64,000 bases of DNA from Brevundimonas sp. (GCF_027487935.1 NZ_JAIYCP010000033.1:111872-175871), one strand, 5' to 3'; shown: positions 19,671-30,183, numbered from the stretch's first letter. Numbers and translations: made by a program. The notes: a model not told the origin generated them from the letters alone.

Positions 19671-19928
19671 CTGGTACAGATTTTCGTTCGCGATAATAAC
19701 GTCGATCAAGCGCTCAAGGCCCTCAAGAAGAAAATGCAGCGCGAAGGCAGCTTCCGCGAGATGAAGCGCCACGTGCACTACGAGAAGCCCTCGGAGAAGC
19801 GCGCCCGCCAGAAGGCCGAGGCTGTTCGCCGCGCCCGCAAACTGGCCCGCAAGCGCATGCAGCGCGAAGGCCTGCTGCCGCCGCCGAAGCCCCGGGTTCC
19901 GGGCGTGGGCGGTCCGGGCCGCGGTTAA
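19671..19928 (+). CDS. rpsU: 30S ribosomal protein S21, apparent CTG start
   Basis: CTG GTA CAG ATT TTC GTT CGC... encodes (M)[52 protein letters not shown] lies 8 nt upstream. Confidence 0.92.
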   Translation: MVQIFVRDNNVDQALKALKKKMQREGSFREMKRHVHYEKPSEKRARQKAEAVRRARKLARKRMQREGLLPPPKPRVPGVGGPGRG

Positions 19929-19956
19929 GCCGCTCGACACCGAACGAAACGATCAA

Positions 19957-19989
19957 GGGCCGCCCCGGAAAACCGGAGCGGCCCTTTTT
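19957..19989 (+). terminator. Rho-independent terminator after rpsU
   Basis: GGGCCGCCCCGGAAAACCGGAGCGGCCC followed by TTTTT. Confidence 0.88.
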
Positions 19990-20007
19990 CTTGCCCGGAG
20001 CCGGACG

Positions 20008-20292
20008 TTACGCGTCGGCAGGGACGAAATGAAACTCGATCAGGAACACGCGCGTCCCCGCGCCGTGCTTCGCCGTCTTCAACAGATCGACGAGACCCTC
20101 GAACCCCGAGTCACGGGCCATTTCCGGAGTCACGTCGGCGATCGCCATCTCCCGCACGGCCTCGATCTCGATCCAGCCGCCGTCCATGGCGTAACGCTTG
20201 CCCACGCCGACGCGGGCCGAACGCCAGATCCGGACGCTTGTGGTGACCTCCCCGCTCCTGACTCGCGGACGAAGGGCTTTCAGGAACTGCAT
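20008..20292 (-). CDS. Hypothetical protein, possibly ASCH-like
   Basis: SGEVTTSVRIWRSARVGVGKRYAMDGGWIEIEAV...VFLIEFHFV. Confidence 0.6.
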   Translation of the reverse strand: MQFLKALRPRVRSGEVTTSVRIWRSARVGVGKRYAMDGGWIEIEAVREMAIADVTPEMARDSGFEGLVDLLKTAKHGAGTRVFLIEFHFVPADA

Positions 20293-20307
20293 GGGCGAAG
20301 GCTACGC

Positions 20308-21696
20308 CTACTTCCCCCCGCCCCGGATCGCGCCGGCAAAGCCCCGCCAGCTCAGCTTGACGTCCGACAGCGCCCCTGCCCGGAACGCCCGGCCGGCGAT
20401 CCAGACCATCAGCAGGGCGAAGGCGAACATGCCCGCCATGGTGCCGACGACCTCGATCATCGGCGGCTCGGACGGGGCGCGGGCGCTCATCAGGAAGGGG
20501 GTGAAGAAGGGGATCCACGACAGGATCTGCACCACCGGCGAGTCGGGCGTCTGCGCGGCCATGACCATGACCAGGATCGGCACCGTCAGGACCATCATGA
20601 TCGGCCCCATCAGCGTCTGTGCGTCGCGTGGCGTCTCGCAGAAGGCCCCGATCGCCGCGAACAGCACCGCGTACATCAGATAGCCGCCGACGGCATAGGC
20701 GATGAAATAGCCCAGCATGCCGCCATCGAGCAGGACATCGCCGACCATGGCCGCCGTCTCCGCATTGGCGGCCAGCAGGCCGAAGGTTCCGATCCCGCCC
20801 CAGACCAGCATCACCGTGCCGGTCAGCATCGCCACCCCCAGCACCTTGCCCGTCAGGATCTCGGTCGCCGAGGCCGAGGACAGCAGGACCTCGAGGATCT
20901 TGTTCGCCTTCTCCTCCATCACACTGTTCAGAAGGATGGAGGCCCCGGTGATCACCAGCGACCAGAGCAGGAAGCCGGACACGAGGCCGATGATCGTGGG
21001 AAGCCGGTCGCGGAACGACACCTCGCCCCCGGTCGCGGACTTCGGCGACAGGGCGGTGATGTCCGGGCGGAACCGCTCGGTCTCCTCAACCACGGCGGCA
21101 TTGATCCCGGCCTGTTCAAAGGCTTCACGCCGGTTGGCGTCTTTCAGGGCGTCGCGGACGAAGTCCTCGACCGTGTCGTCGGTCGCCCGGCGGGTCCAGA
21201 CCCGCGCAGTCGGCTTGCCGTCGATACGGTTCAGCAGCACCACCGAATCCAGCTGGTCGGCCTCCGGCACTGCATCCCCGAGATAGCGGCGCACGATCGC
21301 CTCCCGCGCCTCCCCCGGCGTGGCCGCGGCCAGATCCGCCGGGGTCGCCACAATCCTCAGACGCAGCCCCGCCAGCCGGTTCAGCGCCTGTCCGGCGGCC
21401 GAGGCCCCGGCCTGGCCGCCCTGTTTTTCCGCCTCGGCCGCAGCCTCGGCCATCCGCGCCGCGCGCCGTTCCTGTTCCTGCCGTACGGCCCCCTGGACCG
21501 CCGCCGCCAGCCCCTGGGCCTGCGGCCCCTCTTCCAGCACGACCACATTGCGCACCGGCTCAGCCGACATCATCAGGGCCGGCAACACACCGCCCAGCAC
21601 GGCAAACAGGGGGAAGGCCAGCAGCGACAGCCAGAAGCCCACCGTCTTGGCATAGGCGCCGTACTCCCGGCGCGCGATCAGCAGGATGCGTTTCAT
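20308..21696 (-). CDS. ABC-2 type transporter permease (NatB-like)
   Basis: N-terminal MKRILLIARREYGAYAKTVGFWLSLLAFP, multiple C-terminal TM segments, EKANKILEVLLSSASATEILTGKVLGV. Confidence 0.88.
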   Translation of the reverse strand: MKRILLIARREYGAYAKTVGFWLSLLAFPLFAVLGGVLPALMMSAEPVRNVVVLEEGPQAQGLAAAVQGAVRQEQERRAARMAEAAAEAEKQGGQAGASAAGQALNRLAGLRLRIVATPADLAAATPGEAREAIVRRYLGDAVPEADQLDSVVLLNRIDGKPTARVWTRRATDDTVEDFVRDALKDANRREAFEQAGINAAVVEETERFRPDITALSPKSATGGEVSFRDRLPTIIGLVSGFLLWSLVITGASILLNSVMEEKANKILEVLLSSASATEILTGKVLGVAMLTGTVMLVWGGIGTFGLLAANAETAAMVGDVLLDGGMLGYFIAYAVGGYLMYAVLFAAIGAFCETPRDAQTLMGPIMMVLTVPILVMVMAAQTPDSPVVQILSWIPFFTPFLMSARAPSEPPMIEVVGTMAGMFAFALLMVWIAGRAFRAGALSDVKLSWRGFAGAIRGGGK

Positions 21697-22652
21697 CGGG
21701 CAGCCTCCGCGCCGGCCTTCACCGACTGGTCGATATCGGGATGATCCCCCGTCAGACTGATGAAGGCGTCATGCAGGGTGGGTTCGCGCAATTCGAACCG
21801 GCGCACATCCAGCCCGCCGAGGAAGGCCGCCTTCAGCGCCTCCTGACCCCGACCGCCCTGCCCCAGGGCCGCCTTGAGCACCCGCACGCCGTCCTGTTCG
21901 GACACCACCTCGACGCCGCTGACGCCCGGCAGGGTCGCTGCCTGGGCAGCCTCGATCGCGCCTTCCAGTTCGAGGAACCGTTTCGAGGTCGCCTGCGCCT
22001 CGGCCACCGTGCCCTCGAACGCCTTCTGGCCCCGCGCCAGCAGGACGACCTTGTCGCACAGCCGTTCGGCGTGCTGCATCACATGGGTCGAGAACAGCAC
22101 CGTGGCGCCGTCCGCCGCCAGCTTCCGGATCATCGCCTCCAGCCCCTGCTGGTTGACCGGGTCGAGGCCAGAGAACGGCTCGTCGAGGATCACGAACTCC
22201 GGCCGGTGCACTACGGAAGCGATCAGCTGGACTTTCTGGGCCATCCCCTTGGACAGCTCCTTCATCTTCTTGTTCCGGGACGCGCCCAGACCCTGGGCGT
22301 CCAGCATCTCGCGCGCCCGCTTGCGTCCCTCGCCGGTCGGCAGGCCCTTCAGGGCACCGAAGAAGGCGATGGCGTCGACCGGGGTCATCTTCTTGTAGAG
22401 GCCGCGCTCCTCCGGCAGGAAGCCGATCCGGTCGCGCACCTTGCGGCCGTCGTCAGCACCGAGAATGTCGATGCGGCCGGCGCTGGCGGCCTGCAGGCCA
22501 AGGATCATGCGCAGCGTCGAGGTCTTGCCGGCACCGTTCGGGCCCAGAAAGCCGCAGATGGTGCCTTTCTCGACCTGAAAGCTCAGATCGCGCACGGCCT
22601 GGAAGTCGCCGTATCGTTTGCTCACCCCTTCGAGCGTCAACGCCGCCGCCAT
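21693..22652 (-). CDS. ABC transporter ATP-binding protein
   Basis: GFLGPNGAGKTSTLRM, LSKGMAQKVQLIASVVHRPEFVILDEPFSGLDPVN. Confidence 0.92.
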   Translation of the reverse strand: MAAALTLEGVSKRYGDFQAVRDLSFQVEKGTICGFLGPNGAGKTSTLRMILGLQAASAGRIDILGADDGRKVRDRIGFLPEERGLYKKMTPVDAIAFFGALKGLPTGEGRKRAREMLDAQGLGASRNKKMKELSKGMAQKVQLIASVVHRPEFVILDEPFSGLDPVNQQGLEAMIRKLAADGATVLFSTHVMQHAERLCDKVVLLARGQKAFEGTVAEAQATSKRFLELEGAIEAAQAATLPGVSGVEVVSEQDGVRVLKAALGQGGRGQEALKAAFLGGLDVRRFELREPTLHDAFISLTGDHPDIDQSVKAGAEAAR

Positions 22653-22801
22653 GATCTCTCCATCCCGTGCCTGTCTGATGGATACAGGCTTAGGTGTGTA
22701 AAGGTTGTTTGACAAGCCGAACTCGCCTCAATGAAGCTCCGTTGTCATGAATTCCGTGTCATGTTCCCGACAGACGAGTCGCGCGTCCCATGAAAGCGTG
22801 A

Positions 22802-24220
22802 ATGCCCTACGAAGACTTCCCCTCTCCCGTGGCTCCCCAGGCCGGATCCCGTTTGTGGACCGCCGGTGCCAGCACAGGGATTGCCATCGCGGTGCTGCTC
22901 GGCCTGGCCGTCTACCAGCCGGATCTGGCGCCCTGGCTGCTGGCAGGCGCGGCCCTGACCGGCATCACGGCATGGCTGCTCAACCGGAACCCGCCGGCAT
23001 CGCCCGCGGCCTCGCCGGAGCCCGGCCTGGCCCCGTCCGGGTCAACCGAGGAGGCCGGGTCCTCCTTGCTGGAGGGTGTTTTCGAGGCCCTGGCCGACCC
23101 GGTCCTCGTCGTGTCGGGCGGCGAGGCGGACGACATCGCCGGGCGTCGGATCGTCCTGGCCAATGCCGCGGCCCGCGACCTGCTCCGTATTCAGCGCGAA
23201 GGGGGTCTGCTGGTCCCGGTCCTGCGCGATCCGGCCGTGCTGGAGGCCGTGGACGAAGCCCTGTTCGGCGGGTTGACCCGCACGACCGACTATGCCGGCG
23301 TCGGTGCCCAGACCCGGCACTGGCGGGCGATGACCCAGCCCCTCGCCCGGGCGCATCCGGAACCCCTGGCCCTCGTGGTCCTGCGCGACGAGACCGATGT
23401 GCGCCGCATGGAGCTCATGCGTGTGGACTTCCTCGCCAACGCCAGCCACGAGCTGAAGACACCGCTGGCCTCGCTCTCGGGCTTCATCGAGACGCTCAAG
23501 GGCCATGCCCGCGACGACCCCAAGGCGCGCGACCGATTCCTCGACATCATGGCCACCCAGGCCGACCGGATGAGCCGACTGGTCTCCGATCTGCTGTCAC
23601 TCAGCCGCATCGAGCTGAATGAACACATCCCGCCTTCCGGCCGGGTCGATCTGGCCCGCGCCACGGCCGACGTCGTCGATGCGGTCAGTGTCCTGTCCGT
23701 CGAACGCAATGTCGTCATTCAGGTCGAGTACCGCGACATCATCGCGCCCGTGAACGGCGACCGGGATGAAATCCTGCAGGTCGTCCAGAACCTGGTCGAC
23801 AACGCCATCAAATACTCCCCCGCGGGCGGGACGGTCGAGATCATGATCCGGCCCAGTATCGCGCTCGACGAAGCCGCCGCCCCCCGGTCCGGTGGCAGTC
23901 GTGGCGAGGGAGCCACCCGCTTGCCGTTGGTCACACCGGACCGGGAAGCCGGCGGCCAGCGCTTCGCCGCCGTCACCGTCCGGGATCACGGTCCGGGTCT
24001 GGCCCGCGAGCACCTGCCGCGCCTGACCGAACGTTTCTACCGTGTCGAAGGCCAGAAGAGCGGCGAGCGGCAGGGAACAGGCCTCGGGCTCGCCATCGTC
24101 AAACACATCGTCAACCGCCATCGCGGCGGGCTGACCGTCGAGAGTGCCCCGGGGGAGGGCGCGGCCTTTACGGCCTACTTCCCGGTGGCGCCCGGGCGGG
24201 ACACCGTGACAACGGCGTGA
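22802..24220 (+). CDS. phoR: Phosphate regulon sensor histidine kinase
   Basis: DFLANASHELKTPLASLSGFIETLKGHA, HATPase GTGLGLAIVKHIVNRHRG; adjacent to pst genes. Confidence 0.88.
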   Translation: MPYEDFPSPVAPQAGSRLWTAGASTGIAIAVLLGLAVYQPDLAPWLLAGAALTGITAWLLNRNPPASPAASPEPGLAPSGSTEEAGSSLLEGVFEALADPVLVVSGGEADDIAGRRIVLANAAARDLLRIQREGGLLVPVLRDPAVLEAVDEALFGGLTRTTDYAGVGAQTRHWRAMTQPLARAHPEPLALVVLRDETDVRRMELMRVDFLANASHELKTPLASLSGFIETLKGHARDDPKARDRFLDIMATQADRMSRLVSDLLSLSRIELNEHIPPSGRVDLARATADVVDAVSVLSVERNVVIQVEYRDIIAPVNGDRDEILQVVQNLVDNAIKYSPAGGTVEIMIRPSIALDEAAAPRSGGSRGEGATRLPLVTPDREAGGQRFAAVTVRDHGPGLAREHLPRLTERFYRVEGQKSGERQGTGLGLAIVKHIVNRHRGGLTVESAPGEGAAFTAYFPVAPGRDTVTTA

Positions 24221-24223
24221 CAG
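24206..24223 (-). promoter_or_regulatory. Candidate Pho box upstream of pstC
   Basis: Reverse complement CTGTCACGCCGTTGTCAC resembles a 7-4-7 Pho box; a further CTGTCAT lies at 24256. Confidence 0.35.
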
Positions 24224-24356
24224 ACGGACCGCTCACCGCCCACGACGTAACAGAACTGTCATCCCCTCGTCGTAATCCGCTGACCATTCCGGGGCAGTTA
24301 TCGGCCGGGGGCGAGCCGGGCGACCGGACGGCCCGATTCTGTTCTCCCGGACGCCG

Positions 24357-25799
24357 ATGACCTGGCTTTTTCTGCCGATCCTTATCGCCGCAGCCTTCGC
24401 CGCCTATCTCGGCGGGCGGGCGATGGCGCGCCGGCGCGGCCAGGCCCTGCAGGCCGGAGAACGTTCCCATTCCCGTCCCGGTCAGCATGGGGCCTATGCC
24501 CTGATCTGGACCGTGGTTCCGGCCATGGTCGTGCTGTTGGCGGCGGCCGTCTTTTCACCCGACATCGAGCAGCAGCTGACCGCCACGGGCGCGCCCGAAG
24601 CCGTCCAGCAGCTTGAGCCCTTCCGCCGCGAGGCCTTCTTTGCCGACGCCCGCGCCGTCGGCGAGGGACGCCCGGCCGTGCAGATCTGGACGGCACCCTT
24701 CGCTGAACTGCTTCCGGTAGAGGGCCGGCGCGCCGCCCGGATCAGCCAGATGCTGGATCTCGGTGGCATCGTCGGTGCCGCCCTAGCCGCCTTGCTGGGG
24801 GCGCTGTTTGTCTTCGGCCAGATCCGTCCGGGCATGCGGGCACGAAACCGGGTCGAGGGCTGGATCGTCGGCCTTCTGTTCGCCTGCTCGGCCGTCGCCG
24901 TCCTGACCACCGTCGGCATCATCACCTCCCTGGTCTACGACTCCCTGCGTTTCTTCTCCGCCATCCCGGTCGCCGATTTCCTGTTCGGAACCCAGTGGAG
25001 CCCCCAGACCGCGATCCGTGCCGACCAGGTGGGTTCCACCGGAGCCTTCGGTGCCCTGCCCCTCTTCGCCGGCACCTTCCTGATCATGCTGATCGCCATG
25101 GCGGTGGCCGCACCGGTCGGATTGTTCGCCGCCATCTATCTGTCGGAATACGCCGGGCCGGTCTTCCGCGCGACGGTCAAGCCGGTGCTGGAAATCCTCG
25201 CCGGTGTGCCGACCGTGGTCTACGGCTTCTTCGCCGCCCTCACCGTCGGTCCGGCCTTCCGTGAATTCTTCAACGGACTGGGTGCCCTGATGATCGGCGG
25301 ACCGCTTGACGGTCTCGGCCAGTATCTGCTGCTCGTGCAGAACCAGATGGCGCTCGTCGCCGGCGCGGTCATGGGCATCATGTTGATCCCGTTTGTCAGC
25401 TCCCTGTCCGACGACATCATCAACGCCGTGCCCCAGTCGCTGCGTGACGGGTCCTATGCCATGGGCGCGACCCGCTCCGAGACGGTCAAGCGCGTCCTGC
25501 TGCCCGCCGCCCTTCCCGGCGTCGCCGGAGCCATGCTGCTGGCCATGTCGCGTGCCATCGGCGAGACCATGATCGTCACCATGGCCGCAGGTCTCGCCGC
25601 CAGCCTGACCCTGAATCCCCTGGATACCGTCACCACCGTGACCGTCCAGATCGTGACCCTGCTGACCGGGGACCAGGAGTTCAACAGCACCAAGACCCTG
25701 TCCGCCTTCGGCCTCGGCCTGACCCTTTTCCTCGTGACCCTGGTGCTCAACATCGTGGCCCAGCGCATCGTGCAGACCTACCGGCAACAGTATGACTGA
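24357..25799 (+). CDS. pstC: Phosphate ABC transporter permease PstC
   Basis: Pst permease motifs, EILAGVPTVVYGFFAALTVGP, MGATRSETVKRVLLPAALPGVAGAMLLAMSRAIGETMIV. Confidence 0.93.
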   Translation: MTWLFLPILIAAAFAAYLGGRAMARRRGQALQAGERSHSRPGQHGAYALIWTVVPAMVVLLAAAVFSPDIEQQLTATGAPEAVQQLEPFRREAFFADARAVGEGRPAVQIWTAPFAELLPVEGRRAARISQMLDLGGIVGAALAALLGALFVFGQIRPGMRARNRVEGWIVGLLFACSAVAVLTTVGIITSLVYDSLRFFSAIPVADFLFGTQWSPQTAIRADQVGSTGAFGALPLFAGTFLIMLIAMAVAAPVGLFAAIYLSEYAGPVFRATVKPVLEILAGVPTVVYGFFAALTVGPAFREFFNGLGALMIGGPLDGLGQYLLLVQNQMALVAGAVMGIMLIPFVSSLSDDIINAVPQSLRDGSYAMGATRSETVKRVLLPAALPGVAGAMLLAMSRAIGETMIVTMAAGLAASLTLNPLDTVTTVTVQIVTLLTGDQEFNSTKTLSAFGLGLTLFLVTLVLNIVAQRIVQTYRQQYD

Positions 25800-27078
25800 G
25801 ACCCGTGTTACGTCCGAAATGCGCGCGGCCCGCCTGCGGGCAGGCCTGAAGAAGCGCTATGCCCGCGAAGGCCGGTTCAGGCTCTACGGCCTGCTCGCCA
25901 TCGGCGTGGCCGTCGGCTTCCTGCTCCTGCTGCTGGGCCGGATCATCGAACAGGGCCACACGGCCTTCTACACCCACTCCGTCACCGTCCCCGTCTATAT
26001 GGACCCCGCCCGGATCGACCGGGCCTATCCGCAGGGCACGAATTTCCAGCTGCTGGTCGCCGAACAGCAGCTGGCCCGGATGGGAATTGCCGACAATGCG
26101 GCGGGGACCAAGGCCACGGCCCTGCGCAGCCTGTTCTCGTCGGAACTCAAATTCGCCGCCGCCGCCCGGATCCAGAGCAACCCCGAACTGATCGGCCAGA
26201 CCGTAACGATCACCGCGCCGGTGTCCGACGAGGCCGACCTCTACTTCAAGCACGAGATCTCGCGTGATACGCCCGCCGACCAGCGCCGTCTCAGCGACGA
26301 ACAGATCGGCTGGCTGGACCAGATGAAGGCCTCCGGTCTGGTCACAGCCCATTTCAACAGCGGCCTGTTCACCAAGGGCGACTCGACCGAGCCGGAGCTG
26401 GCCGGGGTGCTGGGGGCCGTCGTCGGCTCCGTTATGATGCTTCTGGTCACCGCCCTCATCGCCATCCCGCTGGGCGTCGGGGCTGCCGTTTATCTGGAAG
26501 AGTTCGCGCCACGCGGCCGGATCACGGACCTGATCGAGGTCAATATCAACAACCTCGCCGCCGTGCCCTCGATCATCTACGGCCTGCTCGGCCTGGCCCT
26601 GTTCATCAACTGGATGCACCTGCCGCGCGCCAGCCCGCTGGTCGGCGGCCTGGTTCTCGCCCTCATGGCCCTGCCGACCATCATCATCGCGACCCGGTCG
26701 TCGCTGAAGGCCGTTCCGCCGTCGATCCGCGAGGCGGCCCTGGCCATGGGCGCGTCAAAGACCCAGACCGTGTTCCAGCACACCCTGCCGCTCGCCATGC
26801 CCGGCGTCATGACCGGTGCCATCATCTCCATGGCCCATGCCCTGGGCGAGACCGCGCCGCTGCTGCTGATCGGCATGGTCAGCTTCATCCCCGGCATTCC
26901 GTCCGCCATCGGCGAGCCCAGCGGGGCCCTGCCCTCCCTCGTCTACATCTGGGAAAATGCTTCGGAGCGCGCCTTTCATGAGCGCACGGCCGCAGCCATC
27001 CTTGTCCTTCTCGCCTTCATGATCGTCATGAACGCCGCCGCCATCTTCCTGCGCCGGCGCTTCGAACGCCGGTGGTAG
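25792..27078 (+). CDS. pstA: Phosphate ABC transporter permease PstA
   Basis: [62 protein letters not shown]. Confidence 0.93.
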   Translation: MTETRVTSEMRAARLRAGLKKRYAREGRFRLYGLLAIGVAVGFLLLLLGRIIEQGHTAFYTHSVTVPVYMDPARIDRAYPQGTNFQLLVAEQQLARMGIADNAAGTKATALRSLFSSELKFAAAARIQSNPELIGQTVTITAPVSDEADLYFKHEISRDTPADQRRLSDEQIGWLDQMKASGLVTAHFNSGLFTKGDSTEPELAGVLGAVVGSVMMLLVTALIAIPLGVGAAVYLEEFAPRGRITDLIEVNINNLAAVPSIIYGLLGLALFINWMHLPRASPLVGGLVLALMALPTIIIATRSSLKAVPPSIREAALAMGASKTQTVFQHTLPLAMPGVMTGAIISMAHALGETAPLLLIGMVSFIPGIPSAIGEPSGALPSLVYIWENASERAFHERTAAAILVLLAFMIVMNAAAIFLRRRFERRW

Positions 27079-27082
27079 CCCG

Positions 27083-27967
27083 ATGAAATTCCAGATCTTC
27101 CGCACGCAGGAGAGCGATCACGGTCACAAGGCGCCGCAGGATACGCAGCGCGAGCCTGCACCGGCCATGGCGGTCCCCACGGCCTCCCATCGCGGCGGCG
27201 GACCCGTCGGCCCGACCAAGATCGAGGCCCGCGACGTCTCGGTCTTCTACGGGGCCAAACAGGCGCTGCACGAGGTCACACTGGATATCCCGGATAAGAC
27301 GGTCACCGCCCTGATCGGCCCGTCCGGTTGCGGCAAGTCGACCTTCCTGCGGACCATGAACCGCATGAATGACACCATCACCGGGTGCAAGGTGACCGGC
27401 CGCATCGAAATGGACGGTGAGGACATCAACGACCGCTCGGTCGATCCCGTCCTGCTCCGCGCCCGCGTCGGCATGGTGTTCCAGAAGCCGAACCCCTTCC
27501 CCAAGACCATCTTCGAAAACGTCGCCTATGGTCCCCGCATTCACGGTCTGGCGGCCTCGAAAGCCGAGCTCGAGGGCGTCGTCGAGGCTTCCCTGAAACG
27601 CGCCGGTCTCTGGGAAGAGGTCGCCGACCGCCTGCACTCGCCGGGCACCGGCCTGTCCGGCGGCCAGCAGCAGCGTCTGGTCATCGCCCGCGCCATCGCG
27701 GTCGAGCCCGAAGTCATCCTGATGGACGAGCCCTGCTCGGCCCTGGACCCCATCGCCACCGCCAAGATCGAGGAACTGATCGACGAGCTGCGCGAACGCT
27801 ACTGCATCGTCATCGTCACCCATTCCATGGCCCAGGCCGCACGGGTCAGCCAGCGCACTGCCTTCTTCCACCTCGGCCGACTGGTCGAGACGGGAGACAC
27901 CGAGGATATCTTCACCAATCCGCGGGAACGGCGCACGCTCGACTACATCACCGGCCGCTTCGGCTAG
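27083..27967 (+). CDS. pstB: Phosphate ABC transporter ATP-binding protein
   Basis: [55 protein letters not shown]. Confidence 0.97.
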   Translation: MKFQIFRTQESDHGHKAPQDTQREPAPAMAVPTASHRGGGPVGPTKIEARDVSVFYGAKQALHEVTLDIPDKTVTALIGPSGCGKSTFLRTMNRMNDTITGCKVTGRIEMDGEDINDRSVDPVLLRARVGMVFQKPNPFPKTIFENVAYGPRIHGLAASKAELEGVVEASLKRAGLWEEVADRLHSPGTGLSGGQQQRLVIARAIAVEPEVILMDEPCSALDPIATAKIEELIDELRERYCIVIVTHSMAQAARVSQRTAFFHLGRLVETGDTEDIFTNPRERRTLDYITGRFG

Positions 27968-27977
27968 GACTGCCCGC

Positions 27978-28700
27978 ATGCCCCAACACACGGTCAAGGC
28001 CTATGGAGACGAGCTCAACCAGCTGACGGCAGAGGTCGCCCGTATGGGCGGTCTCGCCGAGGCCCAGGTGGCTGACGCCGTCGATTCCGTCGCCCGCCGT
28101 GACGTTGCCCTCGCCCGTGCCGTGGTGGATCGCGACGCCCGGCTGGACGCCATGCACCGCGACATCGAGCGCAAGGCCATTCGCCTCATCGCCCTGCGTC
28201 AGCCGGTCGCCTCCGACCTGCGCCGCACCCTGGCGTCGATGAAGCTGGCCATGGACCTCGAACGCACCGGGGATCTGGCCAAGAATATCGCCAAGCGCGG
28301 CCTGATCCTGGCCGAGGGTGAGCCGATGCAGCCCCTGACCCGTTCGATCGAGCGGATGGGCAAGCTGGTCTCCATGCGTCTGCGCGACGTGCTCGACGCC
28401 TATGCCGCGGCCGAGATCGACCGGGCCATCGCCGTCTGGAACACCGACGACGAGGTCGACGAACACTACAACGCCCTGTTCCGCGAGCTGCTGACCTACA
28501 TGATGGGCGACCCGCGCACGATCACCGCCGGCACCCATCTGCTGTTCATGGCCAAGAACCTTGAGCGCATCGGCGACCACGCCACCAACATCGCCGAAAC
28601 CATCTACTACGAGATCACCGGCCAGGAGTTCATGGGCGAGCGCCCGCGCTGGAACCCCGACGCCGCTGAAGCCGCGCCCGAACCGCTGTCGCCCGTCTGA
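27978..28700 (+). CDS. phoU: Phosphate signaling complex protein PhoU
   Basis: LARAVVDRDARLDAMHRDIERKAIRLIALRQPVASDLR...KNLERIGDHATNIAE. Confidence 0.97.
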   Translation: MPQHTVKAYGDELNQLTAEVARMGGLAEAQVADAVDSVARRDVALARAVVDRDARLDAMHRDIERKAIRLIALRQPVASDLRRTLASMKLAMDLERTGDLAKNIAKRGLILAEGEPMQPLTRSIERMGKLVSMRLRDVLDAYAAAEIDRAIAVWNTDDEVDEHYNALFRELLTYMMGDPRTITAGTHLLFMAKNLERIGDHATNIAETIYYEITGQEFMGERPRWNPDAAEAAPEPLSPV

Positions 28701-28711
28701 ATCCGGAGAAT

Positions 28712-29407
28712 ATGCCCGTGCAGCCCTATGTTCTGGTTATGGAAGACGAGGACGCCCTGGCGACCCTCCTGTCCTACAACCTCGAAAAGGAAGGCTACCG
28801 CGTCGTGGTCGCCGCCGACGGCGAGGAAGGCATGCTCCAGATAGAGGAGCGTCTGCCCGACCTCGTCCTGCTGGACTGGATGCTGCCGAAGCTGTCGGGA
28901 ATCGAGGTCTGCCGGCGTATTCGCGGCAAGTCCGAGACCCGCAACATGCCGATCATCATGCTGACGGCGCGGGGCGAGGAAAGCGACCGCATCCGCGGCC
29001 TCGACACCGGGGCCGACGACTATCTGACCAAGCCCTTCTCGATGAGCGAGCTGATCGCCCGCATCCGCGCCGTCCTGCGCCGCATCCGCCCGGGCCTGGC
29101 CGATGACCGCCTCAACCACGGCGACATCGTCATCGACCGCGTCGCCCACCGCGTCCGCCGCGCCGGCAATGAGATCCACCTCGGCCCGACCGAGTTCCGC
29201 CTGCTCGACCATCTGATGCAGCACCCCGGCCGCGTCTTCAGCCGCGAACAGCTGCTCGACGCCGTCTGGGGCTCGGACGTCTATGTCGAGGCCCGCACCG
29301 TCGACGTCCACGTCGGCCGCCTGCGCAAGGCCCTGAACGTCGAGGGCACGGTCAATCCGATCCGCACGGTCCGGTCGGCAGGCTATTCGCTGGATCTCGG
29401 GGGGTAG
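28712..29407 (+). CDS. phoB: Phosphate regulon response regulator
   Basis: REC plus winged-helix; LVLLDWMLPKLSGIEVCRRIR; EARTVDVHVGRLRKALN. Confidence 0.95.
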   Translation: MPVQPYVLVMEDEDALATLLSYNLEKEGYRVVVAADGEEGMLQIEERLPDLVLLDWMLPKLSGIEVCRRIRGKSETRNMPIIMLTARGEESDRIRGLDTGADDYLTKPFSMSELIARIRAVLRRIRPGLADDRLNHGDIVIDRVAHRVRRAGNEIHLGPTEFRLLDHLMQHPGRVFSREQLLDAVWGSDVYVEARTVDVHVGRLRKALNVEGTVNPIRTVRSAGYSLDLGG

Positions 29408-29420
29408 CCCCACTGCTATC

Positions 29421-29577
29421 GTCATCCCGGCGAAGGCCGGGACCCAGCGGCGCCGCGACGGCGGCGAAACACCGTCCTGTGGTTCAGCGTCGCTATCCGG
29501 ACCGTCTGCGCCTTCGACAGTGTCGCGCTCCCGCGCGCCGCTGGGTCCCGGGGTTCGCTTCGCGCCCCCGGGATGAC
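29421..29577. repeat. Dispersed palindromic element, copy B (inverted relative to copy A)
   Basis: Contains CCCAGCGGCGCCGCGACGGCGGCGAAACACC = reverse complement of copy A segment; ends GTCATCCCGG / CCGGGATGAC. Confidence 0.8.
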
Positions 29578-29607
29578 GATAGCCGGATTGCGTTCTAGGC
29601 TGTCTCC

Positions 29608-30183
29608 ATGACGACCGATCACGATGCACGCATGATGGCTCACCTGCTCGGCCTGCTTGAGCCTCATGGCATCGGTGCCGACCGGCTCACCATCGCTTAC
29701 GAGGACGATCTGCAAGACTACGACGTCCTGATCAGTGGCGGCGAACTGTCCGACGCTCAGATCGCCGCCATCTGGGAAGCGATGCACCTGGGCGGCTGCC
29801 CGCGATTCACCGACGCTCGCAACACTGACCGATGGCATGAAGCCTTGCGCCGCGAGGGCCTCAAGATACTGAAGGCGCAAGCCGCCGAGGCGCGTCTCAG
29901 GCACCCCGACATTCCCCGGTTTGATCGTGCCACCCGGACCCTGCTCGAATTCGTCCACGCACTGGAAATCTGGTCCGGAGCCGAGCCGGGATCGACCCTG
30001 ACCGTGACTGGCGATCAAGCGGTGCTTGCGCAGTTCAATGGCCCGCCACCCGATTTCGCGGCCATCCAGAAACATCTTGTTGTGAAGGCGATCCTCGCTG
30101 ACGAGGACATCGAGGTCCTGCAACTGATCGGAATGGACAGCGGCGCGGACCCAGAGTCTTCACACCAACACGGAACCCGCTAG
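29608..30183 (+). CDS. Hypothetical protein
   Basis: 191-aa ORF, MTTDHDARMMAHLLGLLEPHGIGADRLTIAYEDDL; no family recognised. Confidence 0.55.
   Translation: MTTDHDARMMAHLLGLLEPHGIGADRLTIAYEDDLQDYDVLISGGELSDAQIAAIWEAMHLGGCPRFTDARNTDRWHEALRREGLKILKAQAAEARLRHPDIPRFDRATRTLLEFVHALEIWSGAEPGSTLTVTGDQAVLAQFNGPPPDFAAIQKHLVVKAILADEDIEVLQLIGMDSGADPESSHQHGTR

Noticed and set aside
28712-29407. phoR-pst-pho cluster as a novel system
   Set aside because: Standard phosphate regulon organisation; ordinary
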